A stretch of DNA of 64,000 bases from contig NC_133663.1 in assembly GCF_037893015.1 (NCBI RefSeq), forward strand, positions 220,747,753-220,811,752, in the 5' to 3' direction. Below, one piece after another: positions 12,281 through 23,002 of the stretch. A program made the position numbers and the translations under genes. Every line of letters begins with the position of its first letter. Positions within the stretch are counted from its first letter, which is position 1. The notes beneath the pieces are model-generated. The model did no database searches. It was not told the origin of the DNA and was given only the letters and a program-made list of their open reading frames with translations. Source of the DNA: Macrotis lagotis (lineage: Eukaryota; Chordata; Mammalia; Peramelemorphia; Peramelidae).

Positions 12281-12619
12281 AGATATTCCCACCTAAAAGG
12301 TGAGATGGAGTTATTGATTCAATCATTCCCCACCTTTGTGTTCCTCACCTTCACCACTGCCACCACTACCACTAGTATAATAGTTTGCTGCTGAGATATT
12401 CCCACCTAAAAGGTGAGATGGATTTTTTGATTCAATCATTTCCCACCTTTGTGTTCCTCACCTTCACCACTGCCACCACTACCACTAGTATAATAGTTTG
12501 CTGCTGAGATATTCCCACCTAAAAGGTGAGATGGATTTATTGATTTAATCATTTCCCACCTTTGTGTTCCTCACCTTCACCACTGCCACCACTACCACTA
12601 GTATAATAATTTGCTGCTT
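12281..12619. repeat. Minisatellite, three copies of a 113-bp unit
   Basis: Units start at 12281, 12394 and 12507 with AGATATTCCCACCTAAAAGG. The unit length is constant at 113 bases and the copies differ at only a few positions, suggesting recent duplication. Each unit holds a near-palindrome CACCTAAAAGGTG and further CACCT motifs (in CCCACCTTTG and CTCACCTTC), plus a CCACCACTACCACTAG run. Confidence 0.95.
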
Positions 12620-12768
12620 CAGAAAATCTCTTTAAGTACATTAATAATAGCCATAACTTCAAATATTGAGTATCTCTCTAGTAACTTGAAGAGGTCCAGT
12701 ATTAGCCTTTCTAAATGCCTTCCTGAGTGTTTTATACTAAATAGTCTCAGGAAAAAGTCCATGTCCAT

Positions 12769-12910
12769 GCAGCTTGGTGTCACACATAGAGCACCAGCCC
12801 AGGAGTAAGAGTTCAAATCCGACCTCAGACACTTAACAATTGCCTAGCCATGTGACTTGGGCAAGTGACAACCCCATTGCCTTACCAAAAAAAAACCCAA
12901 AAGAAAAAAG
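12769..12910 (+). mobile_element. WSINE1-like tRNA-derived SINE
   Basis: Shows 'gcagcttggtgtcacacata', AGAGCACCAGCCC, GTTCAAATCCGACC and TCAGACACTTAACAATTGCC, then an A-rich tail. Confidence 0.85.
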
Positions 12911-13331
12911 AAAAAGTCCATGTGGCACAGTACATAATCAAATTAAAAAAAAACACTTTTCATACTTCCAAACTTTCCGAAAGCTTTAATACATTTTTTC
13001 TTTCCTTTGTCCTGCAAAATTTCCAACCTAAAAATCAATAGATAAAAGAAAGAAAAAAAGTGAAAATATATTTCCCCTCTCAGAAGGGATATCCATAGAA
13101 GAAACAAGATCCTAGCCCCTGGTTCCTTTCAAATTAGACCAGATTTTACTCAAAAGACATTAAGATAACTTTGCATATATTTGGTACAGTTTACTGCAAA
13201 ATCCCTTTAATTCTCTATATGTTGCAGAAATGACACTTTTAGGTCTTTTTCATTCTTGTTCATCTTTCTTGTATTCAACTCTCCTGGAGAACTGCTATGA
13301 AGCTGCTGAAGGGTTTTGAGTGAGCAAGTTT

Positions 13332-13334
<3 letters not shown>

Positions 13335-13370
<36 letters not shown>
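13335..13370. repeat. (AC)n microsatellite
   Basis: About 18 perfect AC dinucleotides. Confidence 0.95.
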
Positions 13371-13373
<3 letters not shown>

Positions 13374-13429
13374 TATTTATATCATATCTGTTGTCACTAG
13401 TAAGAATTCTCCAATAGTAATGTGAAAGA

Positions 13430-14250
13430 ATGAAATGAATACAAGCAGACCATTTAGATGACTACAGTAGTCCACTTGAGAGAGTGGATTCAAGAAATAC
13501 ATTTTGGCAGTAGAACCAACAAGACTTGCAAATAATATGGTGTGGATTGATGTTCAAGATGATTCTGAAATTCCTAGGTTTGGTGACTTGGAAAATGGTA
13601 GTATGATCAGAAGAAATATAAAAATTAGGAGTTATATCGTCTTTTATTTGATTTGTTTGCTTTTTTTAAAATGTGAAGCTAAGATATAGACATGTTGAAT
13701 TTGTGACTGGCAAAATATTATGGTGGAAATGGCTAGAAAGTATTTGAAAATTCAAAATTAGAGTTCTGGAGAGTTATTATGGATGGAGATAATAGAATTT
13801 AGATTTAGATAATAGATTTTCATCTGCATAAGAAGTAATACTTAGAATCATAAGAGTAGAAGAGATCACCAAGGAAGATAATGACTGGAAAGAATAGGAT
13901 AGAACCTTTAATGAATCCCTGTACTTTAGAATGTTTTGAGTCAAGAATTAGAAAGGAGCAATGTCATGGACTCAGGGTAATAAGGTGAAAGGGACTTTCA
14001 ATAATGGATGCCACAGAAAATTCAAAGAGGGTGAATACTGAGAAAAAGGCAGTGGCCTTACAGATAATGGATGGTGTTGAAGAGAGTTATTTCAGGGTAG
14101 TTATAGTGAAGAGAGTCAGATTGCAGGGATTCAAGGAGTGAATAGCTGTTGAAATGGAAGCAGCAAGAAGAGGCTATTCTTTCTAGGTATTTGGCAGTGT
14201 ATGGAATGAGAGCTACATGACAATAGTTCGAGGGAGTATAGGAAAATAGC
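13430..14250 (+). mobile_element. Old LINE-type 3' UTR-like repeat
   Basis: Purine-rich, with phrases such as 'gactacagtagtccacttga', 'agagatcaccaaggaagata' and 'gaatactgagaaaaaggcag' that recur in a widespread mammalian repeat also seen at 49980-50640. Family not determined (CR1/L2/L3-type likely). No real open frame. Confidence 0.4.
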
Positions 14251-14534
14251 TATTATATTCTGAAAGCCTCATTAATTATTATATTACTTTAATTTAAATT
14301 TTGTGGCTAGAAAATTGTCCCACCCAAAAGGTTATTTTAGAGGTGAAGGTGAGTGACCTCGGAGATGTTCCAGGAAAGCCTAGTGGCTATAAGGGATGCT
14401 TAGATCCCACTGTTTGGATCATTCAGGGCTTGTTTGGGGTGCATTGAAAACATGTTTTAGTTTCCACCTCAAACATGGGTTTTTGATTTCCCCAAATTAG
14501 ATCGAATATTTATACTTGCTAATCTAAATCTATC

Positions 14535-14650
14535 TTTTTTGGTAAGTGACATACCCAGGGTCACAGGGCTAGTAAGTGTCTTAGGCCACCTTTGAATTCA
14601 GGCCCTGACACCAAGATCAGTGCTCTATCCAAATTCATTAGTTGTGCCTG
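14535..14650 (-). mobile_element. MIR-type SINE
   Basis: Reversed MIR signature: 'gtgacatacccagggtcaca', 'gggctagtaagtgtcttagg', 'tttgaattcaggccctgaca'. Confidence 0.7.

Positions 14651-14651
<1 letters not shown>

Positions 14652-14740
<89 letters not shown>
14652..14740. repeat. Compound (CT)n then (AC)n microsatellite
   Basis: About 57 bases of CT (14652-14708), a short linker, then AC to 14740. Confidence 0.95.
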
Positions 14741-14741
<1 letters not shown>

Positions 14742-15203
14742 GATAGACATCTATAGATCTATAAATATATATTTTTATCTATATATTTGACCTGATAAAA
14801 AGCTTTCTAAAACTATTGCAGGTTTTGGGATTTGTAACTAGCAGGAGTAAAACAATAAAGAAATAGAAAAGAGTAGAAATGGAATGGGGAGGGGGTCATT
14901 CTCCTTCAGGTGGATTGTAAAATCTTAGTTTACAGAATATGTTTTTTAATATTTTTATGTTCTAAAGAGCTAGTATATACAGTAGACATTTATGATTACT
15001 GGATGACAACTCTTATTTTCATTTGGAACCTATTTCCTCTTGTTCTATTTTAATAGTTAAAATGGTAAGTGGTCAGCTTTGTCTTCTGATTAAATTCTAG
15101 TTATTTTAATATTTCATCAAAGGTCTCATTTCTCATCTCCTTAGCAATAATGCTGAAATTAGAAATATAGCTCTAATGTATCATGCCATCTTTGTTTTTC
15201 TAG

Positions 15204-15686
15204 CTAAAATATCTGCTGATAACTGTTTGAGTAAGAGACATTTGGCATCAGAATGTCTCTTTGTGCATCTTCTCACAAGGAGTTTTCCCAGTTGCTCCCC
15301 ATTCAAGATATTGGATGTAGCAAAGCTGAGGTCAAAACTCACTATCTGGCCTTAGTTCTTCTGCTCCCTACAAGTGCAGCCAAGCTGTTCTGCCCCTGGA
15401 ACAAAATCCCCTTTATATTCCTTCATCTTATGTCGAAGGCTGCCATGAGTATTCAGCCATGGCCTTCCATAGTCCCACTGTGATGAACTACAGCATTCCT
15501 GGTGACACTAATGACTTGGAAGGTAGTGCCAGCAGACAGACAACCAGCCCCAACATATTGTGGCCAACTCCTGGACACCTCTCACCTTTAACACTGCACT
15601 GCCAGTCATCACTCTTGTATGCAGAATCCCAAAAAAGGCCCCTGGTGTGAAGTTCAGTTGGTGGAACATGTATTGCCTATGAACAG
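15204..15686 (+). pseudogene. ESR2: ESR2 (estrogen receptor beta) first-coding-exon remnant
   Basis: One frame (codons from 15336 to about 15638) reads [16 protein letters not shown], then [54 protein letters not shown] and QSSLLYAE. It follows the N-terminal A/B region of mammalian estrogen receptor beta almost residue for residue, as I remember that protein. The expected ATG is missing near 15327; the first in-frame ATG is 15459, near human residue 46. One extra C in the CCCC run at 15639-15642 shifts the frame, so it meets TGA at 15648. In the other frame [15 protein letters not shown] follows and ends at the family's exon boundary, AACAG/GTACAT (15686/15687). A possible acceptor (TTTGTTTTTCTAG) ends at 15203. 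The retained exon end argues against a processed copy. It is probably a decayed duplicate exon; a decayed true gene or assembly error is possible. No other ESR2 exon is seen. Confidence 0.82.
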
Positions 15687-15964
15687 GTACATTTGCCCTT
15701 GCTTCTGACTTGCAGTCCTTGCTATTATTTTTGAAGACTTTGTTTTAGTGAATAAGACTATTTTTATTTTTATAATTTCAACAATGCATAGAATGTTCTG
15801 GGTTTTTTGCCTGTTTGCATCCTTTCAGAACTAGTTCTATTCTTTTGCTCATTAAATCTCATTGATTTCCTTTTCCTTTAATCTACCAAGATTTTTGCAG
15901 TTACTGCTACACTAGTTAGCACTCAATTATGTGTTGTTTTGTGTATTAGTATTACTGTTTTGTG
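15687..15964. other. Unclassified sequence after the ESR2-like exon
   Basis: Starts with a donor-like GTACAT. No further exon or named repeat is recognised. Confidence 0.4.
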
Positions 15965-16095
15965 TATTAGCTTTGTCGTTCCAATTGGACTATAAATGTT
16001 TAAGGGCAAGACCATAGTTTATTCATCTCATTCCATATCCCAAATAGAATACTGAACACAGAACGGGAGCCCAATAAATGCTCTTTTGGCTAATT
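15965..16095 (+). mobile_element. L2 LINE 3' end
   Basis: Shows the L2 terminal order: 'ggactataaatgtttaaggg', 'cccaaatagaatactgaaca', 'gcccaataaatgctctttt'. Confidence 0.6.
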
Positions 16096-16154
16096 TAAAT
16101 ATAACATATTAACTTACAAGGAGTGAATTGTCACTAAAAAATGAACTCTCACCA

Positions 16155-16164
16155 TACACACACA

Positions 16165-16207
<43 letters not shown>
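16155..16207. repeat. (CA)n microsatellite
   Basis: About 50 bases of CA with one early interruption. Confidence 0.95.
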
Positions 16208-16210
<3 letters not shown>

Positions 16211-16302
16211 AACAGACATATATTCCCAACAGTCTTACTGTCAAGGCTTTTGGGGCATCTCAAATTTGTTATATAATAATAATTTTCTAAGTAGATTTTG
16301 TT

Positions 16303-16457
16303 TTTTGTTGTTGTTTTTTCGAGGCAATGGAGTTAAGTGATTTGCCCAAATCATACATCTAGGTAGTTATTAAGTGTCTGGGGTTGGATTTGAACTCTGG
16401 TCCTCCTGACTTCAGGGCTGGCTCTCTATCTCTATCCCTTGTACCATATGGCTGCCC
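16303..16457 (-). mobile_element. WSINE1-like tRNA-derived SINE
   Basis: T-rich start, then GAGGCAATGGAGTTAAGTGA, 'ggtagttattaagtgtctgg', 'gacttcagggctggctctct', ending near GGCTGCCCC. Confidence 0.85.
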
Positions 16458-16477
16458 CTAGATATATAGTGTATATC

Positions 16478-16483
<6 letters not shown>

Positions 16484-16513
<30 letters not shown>

Positions 16514-16515
16514 AA
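16484..16515. repeat. (TG)n microsatellite
   Basis: About 30 bases of TG, in AT-rich sequence. Confidence 0.9.
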
Positions 16516-16880
16516 TGCACATTTAACATATAATATATATTATATATAGTATGTATTTATGTAACACAGCAAAACACTATAAGAAAAAGCTATATGACCA
16601 TGACCTAGTCTTTTTACACAATACAGTACAATTAACATTTTACTTTGTATTGACTATTCAGAACTTTAATTTCTTCATTTGTAAAGTAAGAATAATACCA
16701 TCTTCCTGGTGATACAAGTTTTGAATGGCTTCAGTACTTTTCTTCTCAGTTCTCCCTATTTTTTTTTCTTTGACAGTTATCTAAAAGACATGCACTTTGC
16801 AAAATTATGCCAGACTTCTTTTGATCTGGAATATGTTATTAACCATTGGAGTTTGCCATTAACTGAACAACTTCTAGCTA

Positions 16881-17033
16881 TTCTTTTTTTTTTCCTTATC
16901 AAAGCATTGGGTTTAGGTGACTTGCCCAGGGTCACACAGCTAGGTAATTATTAATCGTCTGAGGTCACATTTGAACTCAGGTCATCCTGACTCCAGGGCT
17001 GGTGCTCTATCCACTGCGCCACCTAGCTGTCCC
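16881..17033 (-). mobile_element. WSINE1-like tRNA-derived SINE
   Basis: T-rich start, 'ggtcacacagctaggtaatt', 'ccagggctggtgctctatcc', ACTGCGCCACCTAGCTGTCCC end. Well preserved. Confidence 0.9.
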
Positions 17034-17219
17034 AACCTCTTTCTGTTCTTAAGGGCAGAAAGTTCTTCTTCTTTAAGTCTTATTATCTAGGATTTCATAT
17101 TTAATTCAAAGTTTATCATTTATCAGCAGTATCAAGCTCTCTATGACAGGGCTGTTGTGGAAGTCTATAAAATGCTTAACAAAATGAATAAAAGACAGTA
17201 CTACATTTATTGTTATTTA

Positions 17220-17442
17220 ATTGTTTCAGTCATATCTGACTCTTGGAATTTTATGGGCAGGGATATTGGAGTAATTTGCCATTTCCTTTTCTAGGATGTT
17301 TTACAGATACAGAAACAGAGGCAAACAGACCTGAGGGATTTATCCAGGGTTACCTAGTTAGTAGGTATCTGAGGTCAGAATAGATCTCAGAAGGAGAAGT
17401 CTTCTTTACTCCTGACCCAGTATCCACTGTACCACCTACCTG
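17220..17442 (-). mobile_element. MAR1/MIR-type CORE-SINE
   Basis: Starts 'ttgtttcagtcatatctgac', then GGATATTGGAGTAATTTGCC, ACAGAGGCAAACAGACCTGA, and ends 'atccactgtaccacctacct'. Confidence 0.82.
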
Positions 17443-17460
17443 CCATAGTACAACACAGAT

Positions 17461-17700
17461 AATGTTAATTTGTGGTTAAATTTTGAGCCCGAGGGGCAGC
17501 TAGGTGACACAGTGGATAGAGCACCGGCCCTGGAATCAGGAGTACCTGAGTTCAAATCCAACCTTGCACACTTAATAATTGCCCAGCTGTGTGGCCCTGG
17601 GAAGCCACTTAAGCTCCTTTGTCTTGCAAAAACCTAAAAAAAAAATTGTGAGCCGAAGGGATCTTTTTCTATTAGAGTTTGATACCACTAAATTTTAGAC
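17461..17700 (+). mobile_element. Old interspersed repeat interrupted by a SINE
   Basis: Sequence flanking the SINE at 17491-17644 ('taatttgtggttaaattttg' before, 'tattagagtttgatacc' after) is similar to 48435-48515, where the two parts are contiguous. This indicates an old unnamed repeat into which the SINE jumped. A similar end ('tatttgagtttgatacc') occurs near 3095. Confidence 0.5.
17491..17644 (+). mobile_element. WSINE1-like tRNA-derived SINE
   Basis: Near-consensus: GAGGGGCAGCTAGGTGACAC, GATAGAGCACCGGCCCTGG, GTTCAAATCCAACC, tail TTGCAAAAACCTAAAAAAAA. Flanked by an imperfect target duplication, ATTTTGAGCC (17480-17489) and ATTGTGAGCC (17645-17654). Confidence 0.93.
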
Positions 17701-17889
17701 ATCTGGTTGGCTGTCAGACCTTTGTGGAAAATTTATCTCTTGAGACCTTCACCAGACTCAACTTGTAATTAGAATACTGTGATTTGTTTTATGAATATCA
17801 CTACTACCATTTCCAAAGAGTTTCTTGGAGATTTATAGCATTGTCATCCTTTTAGCTTTGCATTAGAAGGTAAAGTCTGGATAAGGTAA

Positions 17890-18216
17890 ATCAGGACACT
17901 AATTCATTGTTGATAGAATTGTGAACCATTCCATCAATTTTGGAGAACAATTTAGAATTATGCCAAAAGAGTTATTAAACTGCCTATACCCTTTGACCCA
18001 GCAATACCACTAGGTCTATTAACAAGATTGTTCAAGGAAAAAGGGAAAGAACCTACAAGTTCTGAAATGTTTATAGTAGCTCTCTTTGTGGTGGTTAAGA
18101 ATTGGAAAATGCAGAAAAGGCTATCAATTGGAGAATGACTGAACAAGCTGTTGTATATGATTGAGATGGAACACTATTTTGCTATGATAAGCTCAATTTT
18201 CTTAGCAAAATAAAAA
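17890..18216 (+). mobile_element. L1 3' fragment
   Basis: Contains 'attcattgttgatagaattg', 'ccctttgacccagcaatacc' (ORF2 C-terminal FDPAIP-type motif), 'tagtagctctctttgtggtg' and 'ttggagaatgactgaacaag'. Its last part is included in the innermost inverted-repeat patch. Confidence 0.88.
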
Positions 18217-18252
18217 TTTTTAAAAAACATGTAAAACCTAGAAATGAAAGCT
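18171..18252 (+). repeat. Innermost inverted-repeat patch, left copy
   Basis: About 82 bases reappear reverse-complemented at 20667-20752, with a handful of mismatches and small indels. The patch covers the last part of an L1 fragment plus its flank (ending in a GAAATGAAAGCT motif), so it is not explained by L1 alone. In the right copy it abuts the large arm directly, whereas here 9.4 kb (8784-18170) lies between patch and arm. Confidence 0.85.
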
Positions 18253-18759
18253 AGTTAAGGATCTAGTGAGGGGAGGAGTGGTTCATATGATTTGGATGAC
18301 AGTTACCACCACCAAAAACATATTTCATTTCCTGCAATTCTGGTTTCCCTGATATTGGAATACCCTTGAGATTTCTGACCTTTTGTCCTCCATTTGAGAA
18401 AAATTTGTTTAGAAGTAATTATGTCTGTTTGATCATTTCTCCTCTCCCCAAAACATTCATTTCTGTTGAAGCCTTGTTAAAAGAGTGCTATGAGTAATGA
18501 TTTTATTTTATCTCTTAAACTCTCTAATTGAAAGCTGTGTATCACTGGTATTCCTATATTAATTGGTTTAGGCCAATTATCTTTTTTTAAGACTTCAGTA
18601 TTTTGTAATTTTATTTCCAGTGAAAATGACAATGATGTATGAATTCTATTCTTAATTCCAGTGGAAAAGATGAAAAAATTAGACTTTATTTTCCTTTCTA
18701 ATTTTTATTTAAACACAATCCCCAAGAAAAAGTAAAAAAAAGTAATTTGGAATAAAGAA

Positions 18760-18835
18760 GATCTAGATTCAAGTCCTTCCTTCACACTTTACAATTGTGT
18801 GACATAGATACTTCTCTAAGACTTAAAATTATGGA
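18760..18835 (+). mobile_element. MIR-type SINE remnant
   Basis: 'agatctagattcaagtcctt' and 'caattgtgtgacatagatac' fit the MIR centre. Confidence 0.45.
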
Positions 18836-18919
18836 TAGATTATGGACAAACTGTCCTACATCAGAAATAAATATATTTTACTAAAGAACAAAGTAAAATA
18901 ACAAAAATAATCCATTGCC

Positions 18920-19085
18920 TAGAGGCAGCATAGTGCAGTAGAAAGAAATCTAGATTTTGAGTTAAAGGATCTAGATCAAATTCCAGGACTGTCACTTTGA
19001 CTTTGATCAGTTTGCTATCTGTCTAATATAGGGATTAATATAGATTGTCATTGAGGTTCTTTTCAGCTATAAGTCTATGTACTTG
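18920..19085 (+). mobile_element. MIR-type SINE
   Basis: 'gaggcagcatagtgcagtag', 'aaagaaatctagattttgag', and a 3' part 'gaggttcttttcagctataa'. Confidence 0.7.
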
Positions 19086-20089
19086 ATCAGTGCCAAATAG
19101 TTATTTCAGTTAATAATTCAGATTCTGGAATAATTTGAATCTTTTTTTTAGCCTAAATGATCTTATTTGCTTGTACATTAGGTTGAAATTCTACTTCATC
19201 ATAGTTGTGTAGTTGTATACAACAAGATAAATGAAGTAAATGTCTATGAAAATTTCAATCAAAAGTACTACTAAGAGATAAAGTGATTTGTTTGTATCTC
19301 TAATCCAGATAGTTTAGTAAATTTGATTCACTTTTTGGGCCCACATATTCAACCTTAGAGCTGAGTAGACATAACCTATATGTTGGGTTGACTTTCTTAT
19401 ATTTAAACCTTCAGATTTTGTTTGTTTTAGAAATCTTTTCAAGGAAAAGTTGTTAAATAAAACATTCTCACGATGATCTAATTAATTAATTGAAATTAGC
19501 AGTCTAGACCAAATCTGAGGTCTTTATTATGATTATCAGTTTTGGAGAGTAAGGATTAGACATGAGTCTTTTTCTCATGAGGAAGATATTTAAGTTTGCA
19601 ACGGAACTATTTTTCTCTCAGTTGGGGTTCTTTGATTTTTACTTGTAAAGAAATTCCAACTTGTTATTCACGAACCTTTATTTCCATGGCAACAATTATG
19701 ATAAAATTGTGACTTCAATGAAATATTAGGTTTGAAGACAGAGAAGGAAATGTTTTAGCTTCCCCCCATAAATATATGAACTAAAATAACTATATATTAT
19801 TTATGAAAACAGATGGAGATCTGGTTGTTTAGATAAATTTTGAAACTTTACTAAAATTTCCTGAAGTAAAAGGGAATTTAACGTATTCCATTTCTGTCAC
19901 AATTTTGTTATTATGGTTGTCTACCTTGTTGAAGTGACATTTCTATATATTTTATCTAAACAAGTTGAACATAGTTTGAATTTGTTTTTTAGAATGAAGG
20001 CCTCCAAAAGACAAAAAATAAAATGGATACTTGTATTTTTTGTGGGCATTAATAGCATATATTTCTTCTTTTGAATATGGTTGCTTGGT

Positions 20090-20300
20090 GGCAGAATAAA
20101 TAACAGTGCTTGACCTGAAATCAGGAATATTCTTCTTCTTCCAGAGTTCAAATGTATCTTCAGAAAATCACTAACTATATGACCCATGGCAAATCACTTA
20201 ACCTTGTTGGCCTCAGTTTTCCTCATCTGTAAAATGAGTTGGAGAAGAAAACGTATGTTTGCCAAGAAAACCCCGTCAAACATGACTAAAAAATGACTGA
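20090..20300 (+). mobile_element. MAR1-type CORE-SINE
   Basis: 'ggcaaatcacttaaccttgt', 'cctcagttttcctcatctgt', 'tttgccaagaaaaccccgtc', ending 'catgactaaaaaatgactga'. Confidence 0.75.
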
Positions 20301-20666
20301 ACATCTATACCTTCTTTTGAGAAATCCTTGTTCATAGCTTTTGACCACTTAAATTTTGGGGGATGGCTTCTTTTCTTATTTATTTGTGCTGGATTCCTGT
20401 GCAGTTGGTAGAGCATCCCTTCTGGAATCCTTCCCCTTTTTACCTTAGAAAGTTAAATTACTGTTCTAGGAGTAATACTATTATACTTCTAAACTCTTAG
20501 AATATGAGCCCCCACCAGTGTCCTGCTTATTAAAAGCTAGCTAGTTAACACAATTAGCTAACAGTAAAAATAATTCTTTTTTGGCATGGTAAGGACAATA
20601 GTTACAAAATATTCTTCCTGTAAATCTGTGACATATTATTCTATACATACATACAAATAGAAATAG

Positions 20667-20752
20667 AGCTTTCATTTCTAGGCTTTACCTGCTTTTTAAA
20701 AATTTTTATTTATTTTGCTAAGATAATTGAGCTTATCATAGCAAAATAGTGT
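20667..20752 (-). repeat. Innermost inverted-repeat patch, right copy
   Basis: Reverse complement of 18171-18252, directly contiguous with the right arm (20753 onward). This adjacency is the main evidence that the right arm once reached further and lost the counterpart of 8784-18170. Confidence 0.85.
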
Positions 20753-21663
20753 AACTTTCCAGGCAATGCAATCATAAATGGCCTTTGCTTCCTTTTTCAA
20801 GGACAAAATGAAAGATAACAACAGGATAAATGTAGGCAAGATACCAAGAACTTCTTGATAGTGAGCGTACTAAAATAACAGAATAAGATGCCAAGGGAGA
20901 ATTTCAGTCCATGAAATTTCTGAAATTGGAAGAAACAGCATGAGTTCATACTGAGAAGTATTCTTAGTGAGAACTAAAGTGCTATCCTAGATAAACTTAT
21001 CCTTCCTATGCTTCTGAGCCACAAAGGATGTGATTGTAATTCTTACATGTGGATTTCATTAAATGTTAAAATGTTAAATGTCAGAATAGGATTCTGAAAA
21101 ATTCTCAATGAGCTAGAATGATGGATAGAAGCTAATGATATGAAAATGAATAGGAACAAATATAAAGTTCAGCACTGAAGATTTAAAAACTCAACCACCC
21201 AATTATGAGATACACGAAAGATAGTTAGGTAACATTTTCTGCTTTAAAAAAAGGGATTGTTGGTTTTAGTGTATGGCAAGTTCAGTAAGAGTCACCAATG
21301 GGTTACAATAGAGAAAGAGGTGTTATTTGAAGTTAAAGAAAGTACCGTGTCGCAATTGACAATGGATTAAGAATAATGTATCCAAAACTGGGTGCCACAT
21401 TTTAGAACTGTTGTCAAATTAAAAGTATAGAGAAGAGAGCCAGTAGCATGATGAGTAGGGTAGAAACTATAACCCAGAAGGATCATTTTCTGAAGTCGTA
21501 CTTTAGTTTGAAGATCAGATTTAGGTGATGGAAAAGACATAACTCCTATCTTCAAAAATCCATGAGGTTAACTTGTAAAAAAAAACCAGACATCTTCTGC
21601 TTTTTGTTTATGTGTATAGAGAGTACAGAATTAGAATCATTCAGGGGAAAGTTAGAAGGCACA

Positions 21664-21877
21664 TTTTGACACATTATAAGGAAAAAAAAAACCTCAAATT
21701 ATCACAAAAGGATGATTCCTACCCTTCCCACCTCTCATCCCTTTGGAAAAAATAAATTCAAAACAAATCAACACATCAGCGATATCTGAAAACGCATACT
21801 CCATTCACCACCCACAGGAGACTGGAAGCATGCTTCGTCATTAGTCTTATGTAATCTTGATTGGTCAATAAAATAAT
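21664..21877 (+). repeat. Nested inverted repeat, first half (right arm)
   Basis: Right-arm counterpart of 7659-7868; starts TTTTGACA and ends AATAAAATAAT. Confidence 0.8.
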
Positions 21878-21899
21878 AATCAGAGTTCTTAATTTTTTC

Positions 21900-22660
21900 A
21901 ATGTTGTTTTCCTATTACGTACAATGATCATCATGTAATTTATTCTCTTCTTTTAATCTTTTGCTTTGAATCAGGTGACAGAAGTCCCATAAAATTTCCA
22001 TGAATTATGTACACTCTTCTTTTAATAGTTCAATAGTCCATTATATTCATACTGACCATCTTCCAATTAGCATCTGATTTTTTTTTTCTTCCAGTTCTTT
22101 GCTACTACAAAAATGATGGCTATATGTTTTGTATACATAGGACTTTTCCCTTTGTTTTTGAATTCCATTGGTATATGTCCAGTAAGAATATTCTTGGACC
22201 AAATTTAGTTTAGTGACTACTCAGTACAACCTCTAATTGTTTCTAGAACAGTTGGACCCAAACACAACTCTACCAAAGATACATTAGTAGTCTGTTTGCA
22301 CGTAACTCTTCAAATTCCGATCATTTTTGCTTTTGTCAGTCTGATGGATAAGAAGTGAAACCAAAGGGTTATTTTCATCTTCATATCTTTATTAGTGACT
22401 TGGAACATTTTGTGGTTGATGATGCTTGTATTTTGACTTCAGAAAAGTACCCGCTTTTAGCAATTAATCACATCAGTTGGGAAATGTCTTCTTTTATATA
22501 TTTTTATCCTTTACTTAGTTATCTTTTGACAACAGTGATACTTTCAGAAAAGATTTCCCCAATTGTTTTCTTTCTAATTCCTACATTGATTTTTTTGTGT
22601 TAAACTTCTCAATTTTATATCATCAAAATTGTTCATTTTTATCTTGCATGATGAGGATTT
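21900..22660 (-). mobile_element. Old L1 fragment, right-arm copy
   Basis: Mirror of the L1 fragment at 6880-7620, on the minus strand. The open frame at 22355-22603 on the plus strand is antisense to L1 and is not a gene. Confidence 0.7.
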
Positions 22661-22775
22661 CCTATCAATGGAAATCTTCAAATAAAAGCTGAATTTGGTA
22701 ACGATGTATGGATTCATGCTTTGGGTTGAACCTTTGGATTGAACTCAGTGACCTCAAGTTCTTTAGAACTTATGG

Positions 22776-23002
22776 ATTATTTTATTGATTAATCAAGATT
22801 ACATAAGACTAATGATGAAGCATGCCTCCAATCTCCCTATGGTAAAATGGTAGACTATAGGTGCTAAATGGAGTATACATTTTCAGATATGACTGATGCG
22901 TTGATTTGCTTTGCTTGAGTTTATTTTTTCCAAAGGGACAAGGGGTGGGAAGCATGTTCCTTTTGTGATAATTTGAGGGATTTTTAACTTATATTGTCAA
23001 AA
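22776..23002 (-). repeat. Nested inverted repeat, second half (right arm)
   Basis: Right-arm counterpart of 6558-6784. Confidence 0.8.

Larger units (their letters stand above)
8784..18170 (+). other. Segment present only on the left side of the inverted repeat
   Basis: Both ends are defined by homology breaks: the large arm stops at 8783 and the inner patch begins at 18171, and their mirror images are adjacent at 20752/20753. The segment holds the ESR2-like exon, the 113-bp tandem repeat, several SINEs and an L1. No gene beyond the ESR2 remnant is seen. Confidence 0.8.
18253..20666. other. Spacer at the centre of the inverted repeat
   Basis: About 2.4 kb between the innermost paired patches with no internal symmetry seen. 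It holds MIR-type SINE remnants (18760-18835, 18920-19085) and a MAR1-type SINE (20090-20300); the rest is AT-rich and unclassified. Confidence 0.7.

Noticed and set aside
12281-12619. CRISPR-like array
   Set aside because: The copies are head-to-tail 113-base units without distinct spacers, so it is a minisatellite in a vertebrate genome.
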